A stretch of 39,627 nucleotides of DNA from contig JAURZO010000096.1 of the NCBI GenBank assembly GCA_030653405.1, positions 1 to 39,627 on the forward strand. The letters are read 5' to 3'. Origin of the DNA: Zwartia sp. (GTDB lineage: Bacteria > Pseudomonadota > Gammaproteobacteria > Burkholderiales > Burkholderiaceae_B). Position 1 is the first letter of the stretch, and every line of letters starts with the position of its first letter. The notes beneath the pieces were generated by a model that had not been told where the DNA came from, made no database searches, and was given only the letters and a program-made list of their open reading frames with translations. Both the position numbers and the translations under genes were made by a program. Positions 1-8,693 of the stretch are shown here, piece by piece.

Positions 1-546
1 CTCGAGGCGCTCGCGATGACGACGCACCATCAGCAGCCATACTGCGCATTTGTAGCCAAAGGTGATCGGCAAGGCATGCTGCAAGTGTGTCCGACCTGCC
101 ATGGGCGCATCACGATATTTTTCGGCGAGCTGATCCAGGATCTCATCCAACTCCTTGAGATCCTGCTCAATGATGGCCAGTCCATCGCGCACCTGCAGGA
201 CAGTCGCCGTATCCATGATGTCCTGTGTCGTGGCGCCCCAATGCAGATACTCACCCTCAGGTCCGCACATTTTTGAAATCTGATGCACCAGCGGCAGAAT
301 CGGGTAACCCACGATTTCCGTCTCACGCTTGAGCTCGGATATATCAAGCTTGCTTGAGTCCGCACGCGCCATAATCGCTGCCGCAGCCGCCTTGGGGATC
401 ACCCCGAGCGCTCCTTGTACCTTGGCCAGCGCAATTTCAGTGTCGGTGTATCGGCGCAAGGTCGCGGCATCATCGAACACGCTCCGCATTTCTGGAGTGC
501 CAAACATGTCTTTGAAAATAGAGGACTCAATCATTGAAATAGGCAT
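1..546 (-). CDS. Fumarase/aspartase-superfamily lyase (PcaB/adenylosuccinate lyase-like), N-terminal 182 residues
   Basis: This open frame runs without a stop from an ATG at 546 off the left edge, so the C-terminal part is missing. The protein opens MPISMIESSIFKDMFGTPEM. At residues 102-116 it carries HWGATTQDIMDTA and at 151-163 GRTHLQHALPITF; both are core segments of the 3-carboxy-cis,cis-muconate cycloisomerase / adenylosuccinate lyase branch. Family members are all-alpha homotetramers that eliminate or cycloisomerise dicarboxylates with active sites built from several subunits. The signature loop near residue 280-300 lies outside the window, so the substrate cannot be fixed. A second in-frame ATG at 534 is an alternative start; neither has a strong ribosome binding site. 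The gene is divergent from the Bug receptor gene at 685, 138 bases away, which could mean shared control and a carboxylate substrate (inference). Confidence 0.85.
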   Translation of the reverse strand, partial: MPISMIESSIFKDMFGTPEMRSVFDDAATLRRYTDTEIALAKVQGALGVIPKAAAAAIMARADSSKLDISELKRETEIVGYPILPLVHQISKMCGPEGEYLHWGATTQDIMDTATVLQVRDGLAIIEQDLKELDEILDQLAEKYRDAPMAGRTHLQHALPITFGYKCAVWLLMVRRHRERLE

Positions 547-684
547 GGTGAAAAGCTCAAAATAGAATCAGAAAGCAGATAGTAGGGGTGCGTGATCTCC
601 CCCGTCAACCGGACCTCATAGTAATATCGGCGATCCGGCTTGGCATCCCCAAAACGGGTATCAAAATATCAGGAGAGACTGAAA

Positions 685-1665
685 ATGAAGACGGCACTTT
701 TGCGCACACTCTGTGCATCCTTGCTTGTGGCCGCCGGTTCGGCCCCCGCGATCGCACAAGACTATCCCGCACGCTCGATCACCATGGTGATGCCTTACGC
801 ACCAGGCGGTCCAGGCGACACCATCACGCGACTTTTTGCAGCCGCCATGCAAAAAAATCTCGGCCAACAAATTATTGTCGACAACCCTGCCGGGGCAAGC
901 GGCAGTATTGGCACAGCCAGAGTGGCGCGTTCAGCACCGGACGGCTACACACTGCTCATGACGCACATCAGTCATGCGACGAACCCAATGATGATCAAAA
1001 ATTTGTCATACAGCCCCGTGACAGATTTTGAACCAGTCGGTTTGGCAACAGTCGGCCCGATGGTACTGGTCGCACGTAAAGACTTCCCGCCTGCCAATAC
1101 CAAAGAGTTTGTTGATTACGTCAAAAAGAATCAAGACAAAATCAGTATGGGTAATGCAGGCGTGGGCTCTGCCTCACACCTGTGCAGCTTGATGTTTATG
1201 GAAGCACTCGGCGTGAAGATCAATTCGATCCCCTACAAGGGAACCGCACCCGCCATGAACGACTTGCTGGGTGGTCAGATTGATATTTTGTGCGATCAAA
1301 CGACTAGTACCATGGGTCATATCAAAGGCGGTCGCGTCAAACCTTACGCGGTTGCCGGCACCAAGCGCATCGACTCACTGCCTGATCTGCCCGCCTTGAG
1401 CGAAGCCGGTGTCAAAGACTTTGATCTGAGCATCTGGTTTGGCATCTATGCGCCAAAAGGCACGCCAAAACCAGTGATTGAAAAACTTTCAGCATCCTTG
1501 CAAAAAGCGGTGCAGGATCCAGAGGTGAAAGCACGACTCGATAGTATCGGGACCGCGCCTGTTTCCCCTGACCTCGCCGTTCCAGAGAAGCTGCGTGATC
1601 ACCTCAAGCGTGAAATCAATACGCTGGGTCCTTTGCTTGAAAAAGCGGGTATTCAGGCTAACTGA
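685..1665 (+). CDS. Bug-family periplasmic solute-binding protein (TctC-like)
   Basis: This is a 326-residue secreted receptor of the Bug/TctC family, which binds carboxylates or other small organic ligands in the periplasm. The signal peptide covers about residues 1-25 and ends in a typical AIAQ cleavage site. It is followed by the family landmarks DYPARSITMVMPYAPGGPGD and, later, the RVARSAPDGYTLL and PYKGTAPAMNDLLGGQID segments. The ATG at 685 is preferred because AGGAGA lies just upstream; a start at 640 would add 15 residues before the signal peptide. No TctA/TctB genes are adjacent, which is common for Bug receptors. The 3' end overlaps the convergent reductase-family gene by 13 bases. 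The ligand is unknown. Confidence 0.9.
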   Translation: MKTALLRTLCASLLVAAGSAPAIAQDYPARSITMVMPYAPGGPGDTITRLFAAAMQKNLGQQIIVDNPAGASGSIGTARVARSAPDGYTLLMTHISHATNPMMIKNLSYSPVTDFEPVGLATVGPMVLVARKDFPPANTKEFVDYVKKNQDKISMGNAGVGSASHLCSLMFMEALGVKINSIPYKGTAPAMNDLLGGQIDILCDQTTSTMGHIKGGRVKPYAVAGTKRIDSLPDLPALSEAGVKDFDLSIWFGIYAPKGTPKPVIEKLSASLQKAVQDPEVKARLDSIGTAPVSPDLAVPEKLRDHLKREINTLGPLLEKAGIQAN

Positions 1666-2588
1666 TCTGCACGCAGCAGTCTTGCCGCCTCTTTGGCCCG
1701 GTCGTTCTCTGAACGCAACCGGGCCAATTCTTGTGGGCTCACTTGCGCAACATTCGAGTAGTCTAGTTTCCAAGCATGAGACATGCTCCAGCGCTGGGGT
1801 GACTGCACGGTTGTCCGTGCAGCGGGTGCCGACTCCAGCGTGCGCAGTGCGAGCTCAAGGGTTGCCGTCTGTGAGGCCAGATCATGTGGTTTTCCAGCCG
1901 CATTCCCGAGGGGAAAGTCGCTGAACATCGCGCGAGGCACGCCACAATGCTCGACGATATCTTTCGCACACGCCAACAACACAGTCGCGATGCCAGCAGC
2001 CTCCAGATAACGTGCCACGAGGCTCAAGGTCTGATGACACACTGGGCAATTTGGCACGAGAACTACCGCCTCGACACCATCCTCCTGGCAACGCCTGAGC
2101 ACCTCCGGACAATCCACCTCAAGCGTGTGACGCTGGCTGCGATTGGTCGGAATGCCATGAAAACGTGGAGCCAATCGACCAATGCGCCCAGCTGCCGCTG
2201 CAGCCCTGAGCGCAGGAAGTGGAAACCAGGTATTGCGGTCCTCCATGGTCGTGTTCTTGCGATCAATCGCGACGTGCGAGATGCGCACATCATGATCCAG
2301 TGCACTGTCGCCTGAATAGACTTTGTAGAACTTTGCCTCAGCGTTGTAGGGTGCGCCAACACCTTGCTCTCCTTTTGCAGGATCGTAAGGCGATGCAGTC
2401 GTCAGCAGGGCAACCGTTGTTTGCGACAGCGGTTTTTGGAGCGGCGTGAACGGAACCTCTGCAAAATGCGCCCATCGGTAAGGGTTGCCATAACCTAACG
2501 CCAAATACCAGTCTCTGGTTCGCGTCATGTAGGGGATGGGGGCGTCGTCTTCGGGTGCAAAACCCAAGTCTATTTCTGTGTCACTCAT
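1653..2588 (-). CDS. GrdB/PrdB-family (glycine/betaine/D-proline reductase selenoprotein B-like) protein, Cys form
   Basis: This 311-residue protein belongs to the family of substrate-specific reductase subunits typified by clostridial GrdB and D-proline reductase PrdB. The key site is PNCPVCHQT with Cys181 and Cys184, where PrdB has a CxxU selenocysteine motif; here both positions are ordinary cysteines. It is followed by a segment on ACAKDIVEHCGVPRAMFSDF and FPLGNAAGKP, which I recall from proteobacterial members. There is no signal peptide, so it should be cytosolic. The ATG at 2588 is preferred because GGAG lies 9 bases upstream; an in-frame TTG at 2639 would add 17 residues. It follows the EamA gene closely and is probably cotranscribed. 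Its reaction in aerobic proteobacteria is not established; a dithiol or disulfide redox role is inference. Confidence 0.75.
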   Translation of the reverse strand: MSDTEIDLGFAPEDDAPIPYMTRTRDWYLALGYGNPYRWAHFAEVPFTPLQKPLSQTTVALLTTASPYDPAKGEQGVGAPYNAEAKFYKVYSGDSALDHDVRISHVAIDRKNTTMEDRNTWFPLPALRAAAAAGRIGRLAPRFHGIPTNRSQRHTLEVDCPEVLRRCQEDGVEAVVLVPNCPVCHQTLSLVARYLEAAGIATVLLACAKDIVEHCGVPRAMFSDFPLGNAAGKPHDLASQTATLELALRTLESAPAARTTVQSPQRWSMSHAWKLDYSNVAQVSPQELARLRSENDRAKEAARLLRADQLA

Positions 2589-2642
2589 CTTGTATGGCTC
2601 CAGTGCGGAAATACACGCGTTGCACAACTTGTCACTCAAACT

Positions 2643-3566
2643 TTAACGCTTTTTAAAACCCGTCGTCGTACCGAGAATAATCCCCATAATGATGAGGCCT
2701 GCGGCAATCAACAACGCGAGTCCGAGGGTTTCATTCAAAAACACACTCGCACACACTAGGCCAATCACAGGAACACCCAAGAGCCCCATTGACACAACAC
2801 CTGCGGGCAAGTCGCGACTGACTAAATTCATCATCCAGTACGCCACACCGTTGCCGACGAGGCAGTTAAACCCAATGAGTAACCAAAGCTCCAGCGTCCA
2901 CTCGATATGCGGTATCCCCTCGATCACGAGTGCCAAGATCAGTTGAGTCACACCTCCCACCAGCATCTGCCAGGGCAGAAGAGAAAATGGAGCCGTGACC
3001 CATTTGTGCGCGCGCCCATATACGATGGAGATTGCCCAGAACATGGCACCACCCAGCACAAACAGATGACCCACCACAATGTCCGAATCGCTCCAGTCCA
3101 TCTCGCTGGGCTGCAAAATCAACACGATACCGGCCAAACCAATCAACAAACCAAGAATGCGTCGCGTCGTCAGCGGTTCGCGTAAAAAAAACCATGCCGC
3201 CGGCACCACCCAAAGCGGAGAGGTATAGGCCAGCACAATGGATTTGCCCGCAGGCAAGAACTGCAAGCCAAGACTCACCAGCACGGAAAAGCCCACCATA
3301 TGGAGCAGACCCACGCTAAACACAACCGGTAAGTCTGCACGAACGGGAACACGCAATCTCCCGGTCACCAGACACAGAACGAAAAAAATCGCACAGGCAG
3401 GCAATAGCCGAAGCGCCGTCACCCATACTGGCGAGACATACTCAAGTGTCATTTTTGTAATCACCCAGTTGACCCCCCAGGCAATCACCAACAAAACTAA
3501 GAGTGCGATAGCCCGGCGGCGCTGGATCTGGGCAGCGAGCTCAGGCGTACGATTTAAAACGTCCAA
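2643..3566 (-). CDS. EamA/DMT-superfamily inner-membrane transporter
   Basis: A 307-residue integral membrane protein with about ten hydrophobic helices arranged as two EamA repeats. The first begins near residue 20 (LLVLLVIAWGVNWVITKMTL) and the second near residue 165 (FVLGGAMFWAISIVYGRAHKW). The conserved proline and glycine patterns near the repeat ends (YTSPLWVVPAAWFFLREPLT and LLGVPVIGLVCASVFLNETL) are typical. Family members usually export amino acids, nucleobases or other metabolites. The next gene on the same strand begins shortly after its stop, so the two are likely one transcript. The substrate cannot be read from the sequence. It is divergent from the nitroreductase gene. Confidence 0.9.
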   Translation of the reverse strand: MDVLNRTPELAAQIQRRRAIALLVLLVIAWGVNWVITKMTLEYVSPVWVTALRLLPACAIFFVLCLVTGRLRVPVRADLPVVFSVGLLHMVGFSVLVSLGLQFLPAGKSIVLAYTSPLWVVPAAWFFLREPLTTRRILGLLIGLAGIVLILQPSEMDWSDSDIVVGHLFVLGGAMFWAISIVYGRAHKWVTAPFSLLPWQMLVGGVTQLILALVIEGIPHIEWTLELWLLIGFNCLVGNGVAYWMMNLVSRDLPAGVVSMGLLGVPVIGLVCASVFLNETLGLALLIAAGLIIMGIILGTTTGFKKR

Positions 3567-3627
3567 AGTAACTCCAACAGGCGATGAGACAGCACGGCGG
3601 TCGTCAGACGACGTTCACCGGGTTGCT

Positions 3628-3656
3628 TTGGCATTGACTGTAACCCAAGGTATGCT
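3628..3656 (+). promoter_or_regulatory. Predicted sigma-70 promoter for the nitroreductase gene
   Basis: TTGGCA at 3628-3633 and TATGCT at 3651-3656 are separated by exactly 17 bases, placing the transcription start about 45 bases before the ATG at 3707. Both hexamers match the sigma-70 consensus at four of six or better. It lies in the 140-base divergent region shared with the EamA gene. Confidence 0.5.
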
Positions 3657-3706
3657 TACGCAATTCTCCACTCACTTACATCCACGAACTCACGGATAGC
3701 CAAGAA

Positions 3707-4546
3707 ATGACGACTCACGCCGCAAAAGATCTTTCCACACTCCTCAAAGCACGCTACGGCCAAGGTGCAGACGTCCTCGACGTGCTGAATCCCACTCTGG
3801 AAACACTGCTCCAACACAAGTCCGTGCGCGCTTTTACTAACGAGCCGTTAGCGCCTAATACCGCCGAGCTCCTCGTGGCTGCCGCACAATCCGCCTCCAC
3901 CTCCTCCAACCTCCAGACCTGGAGCGTAGTGGCCGTAGAGGACCAGGGTCGTAAAGATCGTCTCGCAGCGCTTGCCGGTAATCAAAAATGGATCAGTGCC
4001 TGTCCCCTTTTCCTGGTCTGGGTGGCCGACCTGGCACGCCTGAAAACCTTGGGTGAAGAACGCCAACACGCGCATGAGAGCCTAAACTACCTTGAGATGT
4101 TGTTGATGGGTGCCATTGACGCAGCCCTTGCGGCACAAAATGCCGCCGTCGCAGCAGAGTCGCTTGATCTCGGTATTGTTTATATCGGTGGCATGCGCAA
4201 CAAGCCACTTGAGGTCGCAAAAGAGCTCGGCCTCCCCCCCATGAGCTTCGCGACCTTTGGCATGTGCGTCGGCCATATCGACCCGGAAGCCACAGCGAAA
4301 AATGTGGTCAAGCCACGCCTGCCACAGAGCGCCGTGCTGCACAAGGAAACCTACAATCCCGTTGCCTACCAAGAGGCCGTCACCGCCTACAACACGACGA
4401 TGGAAACCTTTTACGCTGAGCAATCGATGAAGCCGCTCGGCCCTTGGGATCTACAGTCCCTGCATCGCGTACGTGGACCCGAGGCGATGGCCGGACGGGA
4501 CGTCTTGGTCGACGCCCTCAAACAGCTCGGCTTTAATATGCGCTAA
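3707..4546 (+). CDS. NfsA/FRP-like nitroreductase family oxidoreductase
   Basis: A 279-residue FMN-dependent NAD(P)H oxidoreductase of the nitroreductase superfamily, closest in layout to NfsA/FRP. The FMN phosphate-binding start is HKSVRAFTNEPL near residues 37-48, followed by AAQSASTSSNLQTWSVVAV, the usual Ser-rich FMN contact region. The second FMN segment is LDLGIVYIGGMRNKP near 153-167, and the C-terminal arm of about 60 residues is typical of the NfsA branch, where it contacts NADPH. Such enzymes reduce nitroaromatics, quinones or flavins in the cytosol; the physiological substrate is unknown. The last 4 bases overlap the end of the convergent ABC exporter gene, so the pair cannot have separate terminators. 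Confidence 0.85.
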   Translation: MTTHAAKDLSTLLKARYGQGADVLDVLNPTLETLLQHKSVRAFTNEPLAPNTAELLVAAAQSASTSSNLQTWSVVAVEDQGRKDRLAALAGNQKWISACPLFLVWVADLARLKTLGEERQHAHESLNYLEMLLMGAIDAALAAQNAAVAAESLDLGIVYIGGMRNKPLEVAKELGLPPMSFATFGMCVGHIDPEATAKNVVKPRLPQSAVLHKETYNPVAYQEAVTAYNTTMETFYAEQSMKPLGPWDLQSLHRVRGPEAMAGRDVLVDALKQLGFNMR

Positions 4547-6384
4547 GCCTCACCCTCTTGTCTTTTTTGCATTTGCCACATCTGAGCGTAGGCACCATCA
4601 GCAGCAATGAGTTCCTGGTGCGTGCCATGCTCAATCACTCGCCCCTGATCCATCACTAAAATCTGGTCTGCATGCACAATCGTTGATAAACGATGAGCAA
4701 TGATCAGTGTCGTATGGTTGCGCGACAGGCTTGCGAGCTCTTCCTGAAGCGCGCGCTCAGTCTTGGAGTCCAACGCCGAAGTCGCTTCGTCGAAAATCAA
4801 CATTGCGGGTTTTTTGAGCAGCGTTCTGGCAATGGCGACACGCTGTTTTTCACCGCCCGACAACTTCAAGCCGCGCTCACCCACTTGGGTGTTGTAGCCG
4901 TCAGGCAAATGCTCAATAAACTGATCCATTTGCGCCGCCCGTGCCGCAGCCTGAACCTCCTGCTCGGTCGCGCCTGGCCGACCATACGCAATGTTGTAGC
5001 CAATCGTATCGTTAAAAAGCACTGTATCTTGTGGAACGATACCCAGAGCCTGACGCAAACTGGCTTGTTGCACGCTGCGGAGATCTTGCCCATCCAGCAA
5101 GATCCGCCCCTTTTGAACATCGTAAAAACGAAACATCAGACGTGCCAAGGTGCTCTTGCCCGCTCCGCTGCGCCCCACTACCGCCGTGACCGTCCCTGCA
5201 GGCATCACGAAGCTCACATTGTGCAAGATCTCCCGATTGGGTTCGTAATGAAAGCACACGTTTTCAAATCGCACTTCAGGACCATTCGCCTGATCGGCAA
5301 TCCGTAAAGGGGGTGCATTCGGCGCATCGGCGACTTCACGATCCGACTCCAGCAAGGTGAACATCCTGTCCAGATCGGTTAACGACTGTTTGATTTCGCG
5401 ATAAATCACGCCCAGAAAATTCAGTGGAATGTAGAGCTGAATCATCAGGGTATTGACCAATACAAGATCCCCAAGCGTCATCGAGCCATTGGAGACCCCG
5501 ACTGTGGCACGCCATAAAATCAACACCAGGCCAACGGCAATAATGGCCTGCTGTCCGACATTCAGTAAAGACAGAGATTTCTGGGACTTGATCGCAGCAG
5601 TCTGATATCGCACGAGATTTTCATCGTAGCGCTTGGCTTCAAAGGCCTCGTTGCCAAAGTATTTGACTGTCTCAAAATTCAATAAGGAATCGATCGCCTT
5701 TTGATTGGCGCGCGAATCCATATCGTTCATTGTTCGGCGCAGATGTGTGCGCCACTCCGTCACGTAGATCGTGAAGACGATGTAAATCACCAGCGCACTC
5801 AGGGTGATCCCCGCGAACCAGATGTCGTAGTTATAAGCAAAATAGCCCAACACCAAAGCAAACTCGATGAGCGTAGGCACAATGCTGTAGAGCGAATAAG
5901 ACACGAGTGACTGAATCGCACGCGTGCCGCGCTCAATATCCCGACTGACGCCACCCGTTTGTCTGCTTAGATGAAACCGCAGGGATAAGGCATGCAGATG
6001 CTGAAACACCTCAAGGGCAATTTGCCTGACCGCATGCTGTGTCACACGCGCAAAAAATAGTTCGCGTAGCTCTGTAAAGAGCGAAGACGAAAACCTCAGC
6101 AATCCATAGCCAATAATCAAGGCGAGCGGCACAACCAGCAGCGCACCCGCAGTATTGTTGCGCACATCGAGCGCATCGACCATATGCTTGAGCATGATCG
6201 GTATGCCGAGATTGGCGAATTTCGCAGCCAACAAACAGGCAACCGCCAACAGAACCCGCCACTTGTAGGCGAGCAAATAAGGCAGCAAGTCGCCGATGAT
6301 CCTCCAGTCGCTGCGTTGTCGGTGGCCCTGCGGGCTGTTTGGATCGTGCACAAATTCAGTAGAACGTCGGCTGGAGTGTCTCAT
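4543..6384 (-). CDS. Atm1/HMT-type ABC exporter (fused membrane and ATPase domains)
   Basis: A 613-residue half-transporter with an N-terminal six-helix membrane domain (about residues 35-335) and a C-terminal nucleotide-binding domain. The segment NFETVKYFGNE at 236-246 is diagnostic of the Atm1/ABCB7 branch, which exports glutathione-based or metal-thiol compounds as a homodimer. Walker A is GRSGAGKST (404-412), the signature is LSGGEKQRV (508-516), Walker B ends in FDE (531-533) and the switch histidine is His564. All catalytic residues are intact. The start at 6384 lacks a strong ribosome binding site. Bacterial Atm1 homologues are linked to metal or xenobiotic detoxification, which fits the nitroreductase neighbour (inference). 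It is divergent from the serine hydrolase. Confidence 0.92.
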   Translation of the reverse strand: MRHSSRRSTEFVHDPNSPQGHRQRSDWRIIGDLLPYLLAYKWRVLLAVACLLAAKFANLGIPIMLKHMVDALDVRNNTAGALLVVPLALIIGYGLLRFSSSLFTELRELFFARVTQHAVRQIALEVFQHLHALSLRFHLSRQTGGVSRDIERGTRAIQSLVSYSLYSIVPTLIEFALVLGYFAYNYDIWFAGITLSALVIYIVFTIYVTEWRTHLRRTMNDMDSRANQKAIDSLLNFETVKYFGNEAFEAKRYDENLVRYQTAAIKSQKSLSLLNVGQQAIIAVGLVLILWRATVGVSNGSMTLGDLVLVNTLMIQLYIPLNFLGVIYREIKQSLTDLDRMFTLLESDREVADAPNAPPLRIADQANGPEVRFENVCFHYEPNREILHNVSFVMPAGTVTAVVGRSGAGKSTLARLMFRFYDVQKGRILLDGQDLRSVQQASLRQALGIVPQDTVLFNDTIGYNIAYGRPGATEQEVQAAARAAQMDQFIEHLPDGYNTQVGERGLKLSGGEKQRVAIARTLLKKPAMLIFDEATSALDSKTERALQEELASLSRNHTTLIIAHRLSTIVHADQILVMDQGRVIEHGTHQELIAADGAYAQMWQMQKRQEGEA

Positions 6385-6506
6385 TTGTAGATTTTATCGC
6401 CGAAACATCTTGTACGTCAGGTTGACCCTTCGTGTATAAATCTTGCTTGAGACGATATCACTCGTCAGGCGCGTCCCCTTCCTCACAAGCTCTCGAGCCC
6501 CATTCA

Positions 6507-7751
6507 ATGAACACTGCCAAGCCAGACAACACGCTCGCCACCACTCACGGCGCGACAATCCAAGCCAGACTCAAGCATCAGTCTGACGCAATCCTGAGCG
6601 CTGCAGTCAATAGCGGTCGCATCCCCGGGGTCGCTGCGGCATTCACCAGCGCGGACGCGACCCTCTACGAAGGGGCCTTTGGCAGTCGGGCTCAAGGCCA
6701 GCCGGCTGCGATGACGTTGGACACCGTCATGTGGATCGCCTCGATGACCAAGCCTCTGGTTGGGACTGCCGCCATGCAGCTCGTCGAACAAGGCAAACTC
6801 TCGCTCGACGCACCGATCGCCCGAGTGTTGCCGGAGATCGATGCCATCAACGTCATCACGGGCTGGGATGCGAACGGTCAACCCCTGTTACGCCCGCCCA
6901 AATCAGCCATCACGCTGCGCCACCTGATGACACATACGGCGGGTTTTACGTCTGATATCTGGAGTGAAAACTCGACAAAGTATCTCAAACTGAACAACCT
7001 GCCACGGGCAGGCTCAGGCCGACGTGATGCGCTGAATATCCCCCTGTCCTTCGACCCCGGTGAGCGTTGGGAATACGGCATCAATATCGACTGGATCGGG
7101 CTCGCGATCTCAGCGGTCACGGGTATGCGCTTGGGAGAATATCTCCAGAAACATGTCACGGGTCCGCTTGGCATGGCAAGTACCGGATTCAAAATCTCAC
7201 CGGATATGAGAACACGCCTTGCAAAAGTCCATCTGCGCGACCCCGCCGATCAGTCGCTCAGTCTGTTGGATTTCGAAGTGCCACAAGACGCGGAGGTCGA
7301 TCCAGGTGGTGGTGGCATGTACTCAACAGCCAGCGACTACTTGCGCTTTACACGCATGATGTTGAATGCCGGGCGTGCGAATGGACATCAAATCCTCAAG
7401 CCGGAGACCGTCGAACTGATGTCGAAAAATGCGATGGGCGCGCTGCGCGTGGGCTTGCTGCGCACCGTCAATCCAAAAATGTCGCTGGATGCCGAGTTTT
7501 TTCCGGGAATCGAAAAAACCTGGGGACTGACATTCATGATCAATGAAGCCGAGGCACCAACTGGACGTTCAGCTGGTAGCCTGGCGTGGGCAGGACTGCC
7601 CAACGCCTATTTCTGGATTGATCCGACGCGCAACATCGCAGGTGTATTGATGATGCAAATCCTACCTTTCCTGGATACGGATGCGATCAAATTATTCACG
7701 GATGTTGAGGCATCGGTCTACAACGTCATGACTGGCCGGGATACCACTTAG
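6507..7751 (+). CDS. Beta-lactamase-fold serine hydrolase (class C / family VIII esterase-like)
   Basis: A 414-residue serine hydrolase of the class C beta-lactamase superfamily. The nucleophile motif is SMTK (Ser79-Lys82). The tyrosine of the second motif is Tyr190 in RWEYGI, and GGGGMYSTASDYLRF near residue 270 is the usual downstream signature. These features favour a family VIII carboxylesterase (EstB-like) over a true beta-lactamase. There is no obvious signal peptide from the ATG at 6507, suggesting a cytosolic enzyme. A GTG at 6432 would add 25 residues of atypical sequence, and TATAAA directly after it looks more like promoter DNA, so I prefer 6507, though no clear ribosome binding site is seen there. 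Its 3' end overlaps the convergent hydratase gene by 26 bases. Confidence 0.85.
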   Translation: MNTAKPDNTLATTHGATIQARLKHQSDAILSAAVNSGRIPGVAAAFTSADATLYEGAFGSRAQGQPAAMTLDTVMWIASMTKPLVGTAAMQLVEQGKLSLDAPIARVLPEIDAINVITGWDANGQPLLRPPKSAITLRHLMTHTAGFTSDIWSENSTKYLKLNNLPRAGSGRRDALNIPLSFDPGERWEYGINIDWIGLAISAVTGMRLGEYLQKHVTGPLGMASTGFKISPDMRTRLAKVHLRDPADQSLSLLDFEVPQDAEVDPGGGGMYSTASDYLRFTRMMLNAGRANGHQILKPETVELMSKNAMGALRVGLLRTVNPKMSLDAEFFPGIEKTWGLTFMINEAEAPTGRSAGSLAWAGLPNAYFWIDPTRNIAGVLMMQILPFLDTDAIKLFTDVEASVYNVMTGRDTT

Positions 7752-8535
7752 GCAGACGCTTCTCGATAAACGAGGCGGTGCCCTCTGCCGCTTCGGGTCG
7801 TTGACGCAGATCAGAGTGCTGTTTAACCAGTTGGTCAAACAACGCGTCGTCAATGTAGGAGCCCGCCACTTCCATCGTACGGATTTTGGTCGCGGTCACG
7901 GCCTCTGGTGCATTCATCAACAAGGCATCGACAATCCGCGCACCGGTCGCATCCAGCTCGTCGAGTTTGCACACCTCATGCACAAAACCCATCCGTAACG
8001 CGACATCCGGACCAAAACGCTCAGAGGACAAGGCATAACGACGTACGTTGCGCACGCCCATCGCCTGACAAAGCTGGGGCAATATAACCCCAGCCATCAA
8101 TCCCCAGCGCACTTCCGTTATCGCAAAAATTGCGTTTTCAGCGGCGACCACGATGTCACAGACGGAGGCCACACCCGTGCCGCCACCAAAACATCCGCCC
8201 TGAATCAGGGCCACTGTGGGGATCGGCACGATATCCAGGCGACGGACTGCCTCGGCTGTCATGCGCGAAACACGCTCATTTTCGGCTGGAGAGGTGTGCG
8301 ACACGCTGGAAATCCAGGCCAGATCGGCACCCGCCTGAAAATGCCGGCCATTGCCGCGAATCACCACGACACGCGCATCGGGCTTGGGTCCAAGCATGTC
8401 CAGCGCCTCGTGCAAGCCATCAATCATGTCGCCGTTATACGCGTTATTGACCTCGGGCCGGTTGAGCGTAACCGTCACCACTCCACGCGCATCCACGTCG
8501 CACAACACTGTTCCCTGACCAAGTTCCTTTGCCAT
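7726..8535 (-). CDS. Enoyl-CoA hydratase/isomerase (crotonase) family protein
   Basis: A 269-residue crotonase-fold protein acting on acyl-CoA thioesters in the cytosol. The first oxyanion-hole segment is FQAGADLAW (67-74) and the second is GGCFGGGTG (113-121). Of the two catalytic glutamates of enoyl-CoA hydratase, the second is present as Glu141 in ITEVRWG, but the first position is glycine (Gly121). This pattern occurs in methylglutaconyl- and isohexenylglutaconyl-CoA hydratase-like members and in isomerases, so a simple fatty-acid hydratase role is less likely. It is divergent from the Baeyer-Villiger monooxygenase gene; the two together suggest breakdown of a cyclic or branched ketone through CoA esters (inference). 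Confidence 0.88.
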   Translation of the reverse strand: MAKELGQGTVLCDVDARGVVTVTLNRPEVNNAYNGDMIDGLHEALDMLGPKPDARVVVIRGNGRHFQAGADLAWISSVSHTSPAENERVSRMTAEAVRRLDIVPIPTVALIQGGCFGGGTGVASVCDIVVAAENAIFAITEVRWGLMAGVILPQLCQAMGVRNVRRYALSSERFGPDVALRMGFVHEVCKLDELDATGARIVDALLMNAPEAVTATKIRTMEVAGSYIDDALFDQLVKQHSDLRQRPEAAEGTASFIEKRLPKWYPGQS

Positions 8536-8693
8536 GCTCGCTAGTTCCTTAAAGTATTGAAATCGTAGTCCTTAGCATACTGCGGAACGGGTCTGTGTCG
8601 ATTTCTGGAATTTCGATCGGATTGATGTACTATTTTGAGAGAAAAATCAGAATAGTTCGACTCAATCAAACTTACGAGACAGCAGAATATTTC

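Noticed and set aside
2589..2639. TTG start at 2639 for the GrdB/PrdB-like gene
   Set aside because: The ATG at 2588 has GGAG at good spacing, and the extra 17 residues look unrelated to the family; the upstream start remains only a minor possibility.
3634..3656. TTGACT with TATGCT as a promoter pair
   Set aside because: Spacing is only 11 bases; TTGGCA six bases upstream gives the correct 17-base spacing with the same -10.
6432..6506. GTG start at 6432 for the serine hydrolase
   Set aside because: The extension is low in family-like sequence and overlaps a TATAAA promoter-like element.
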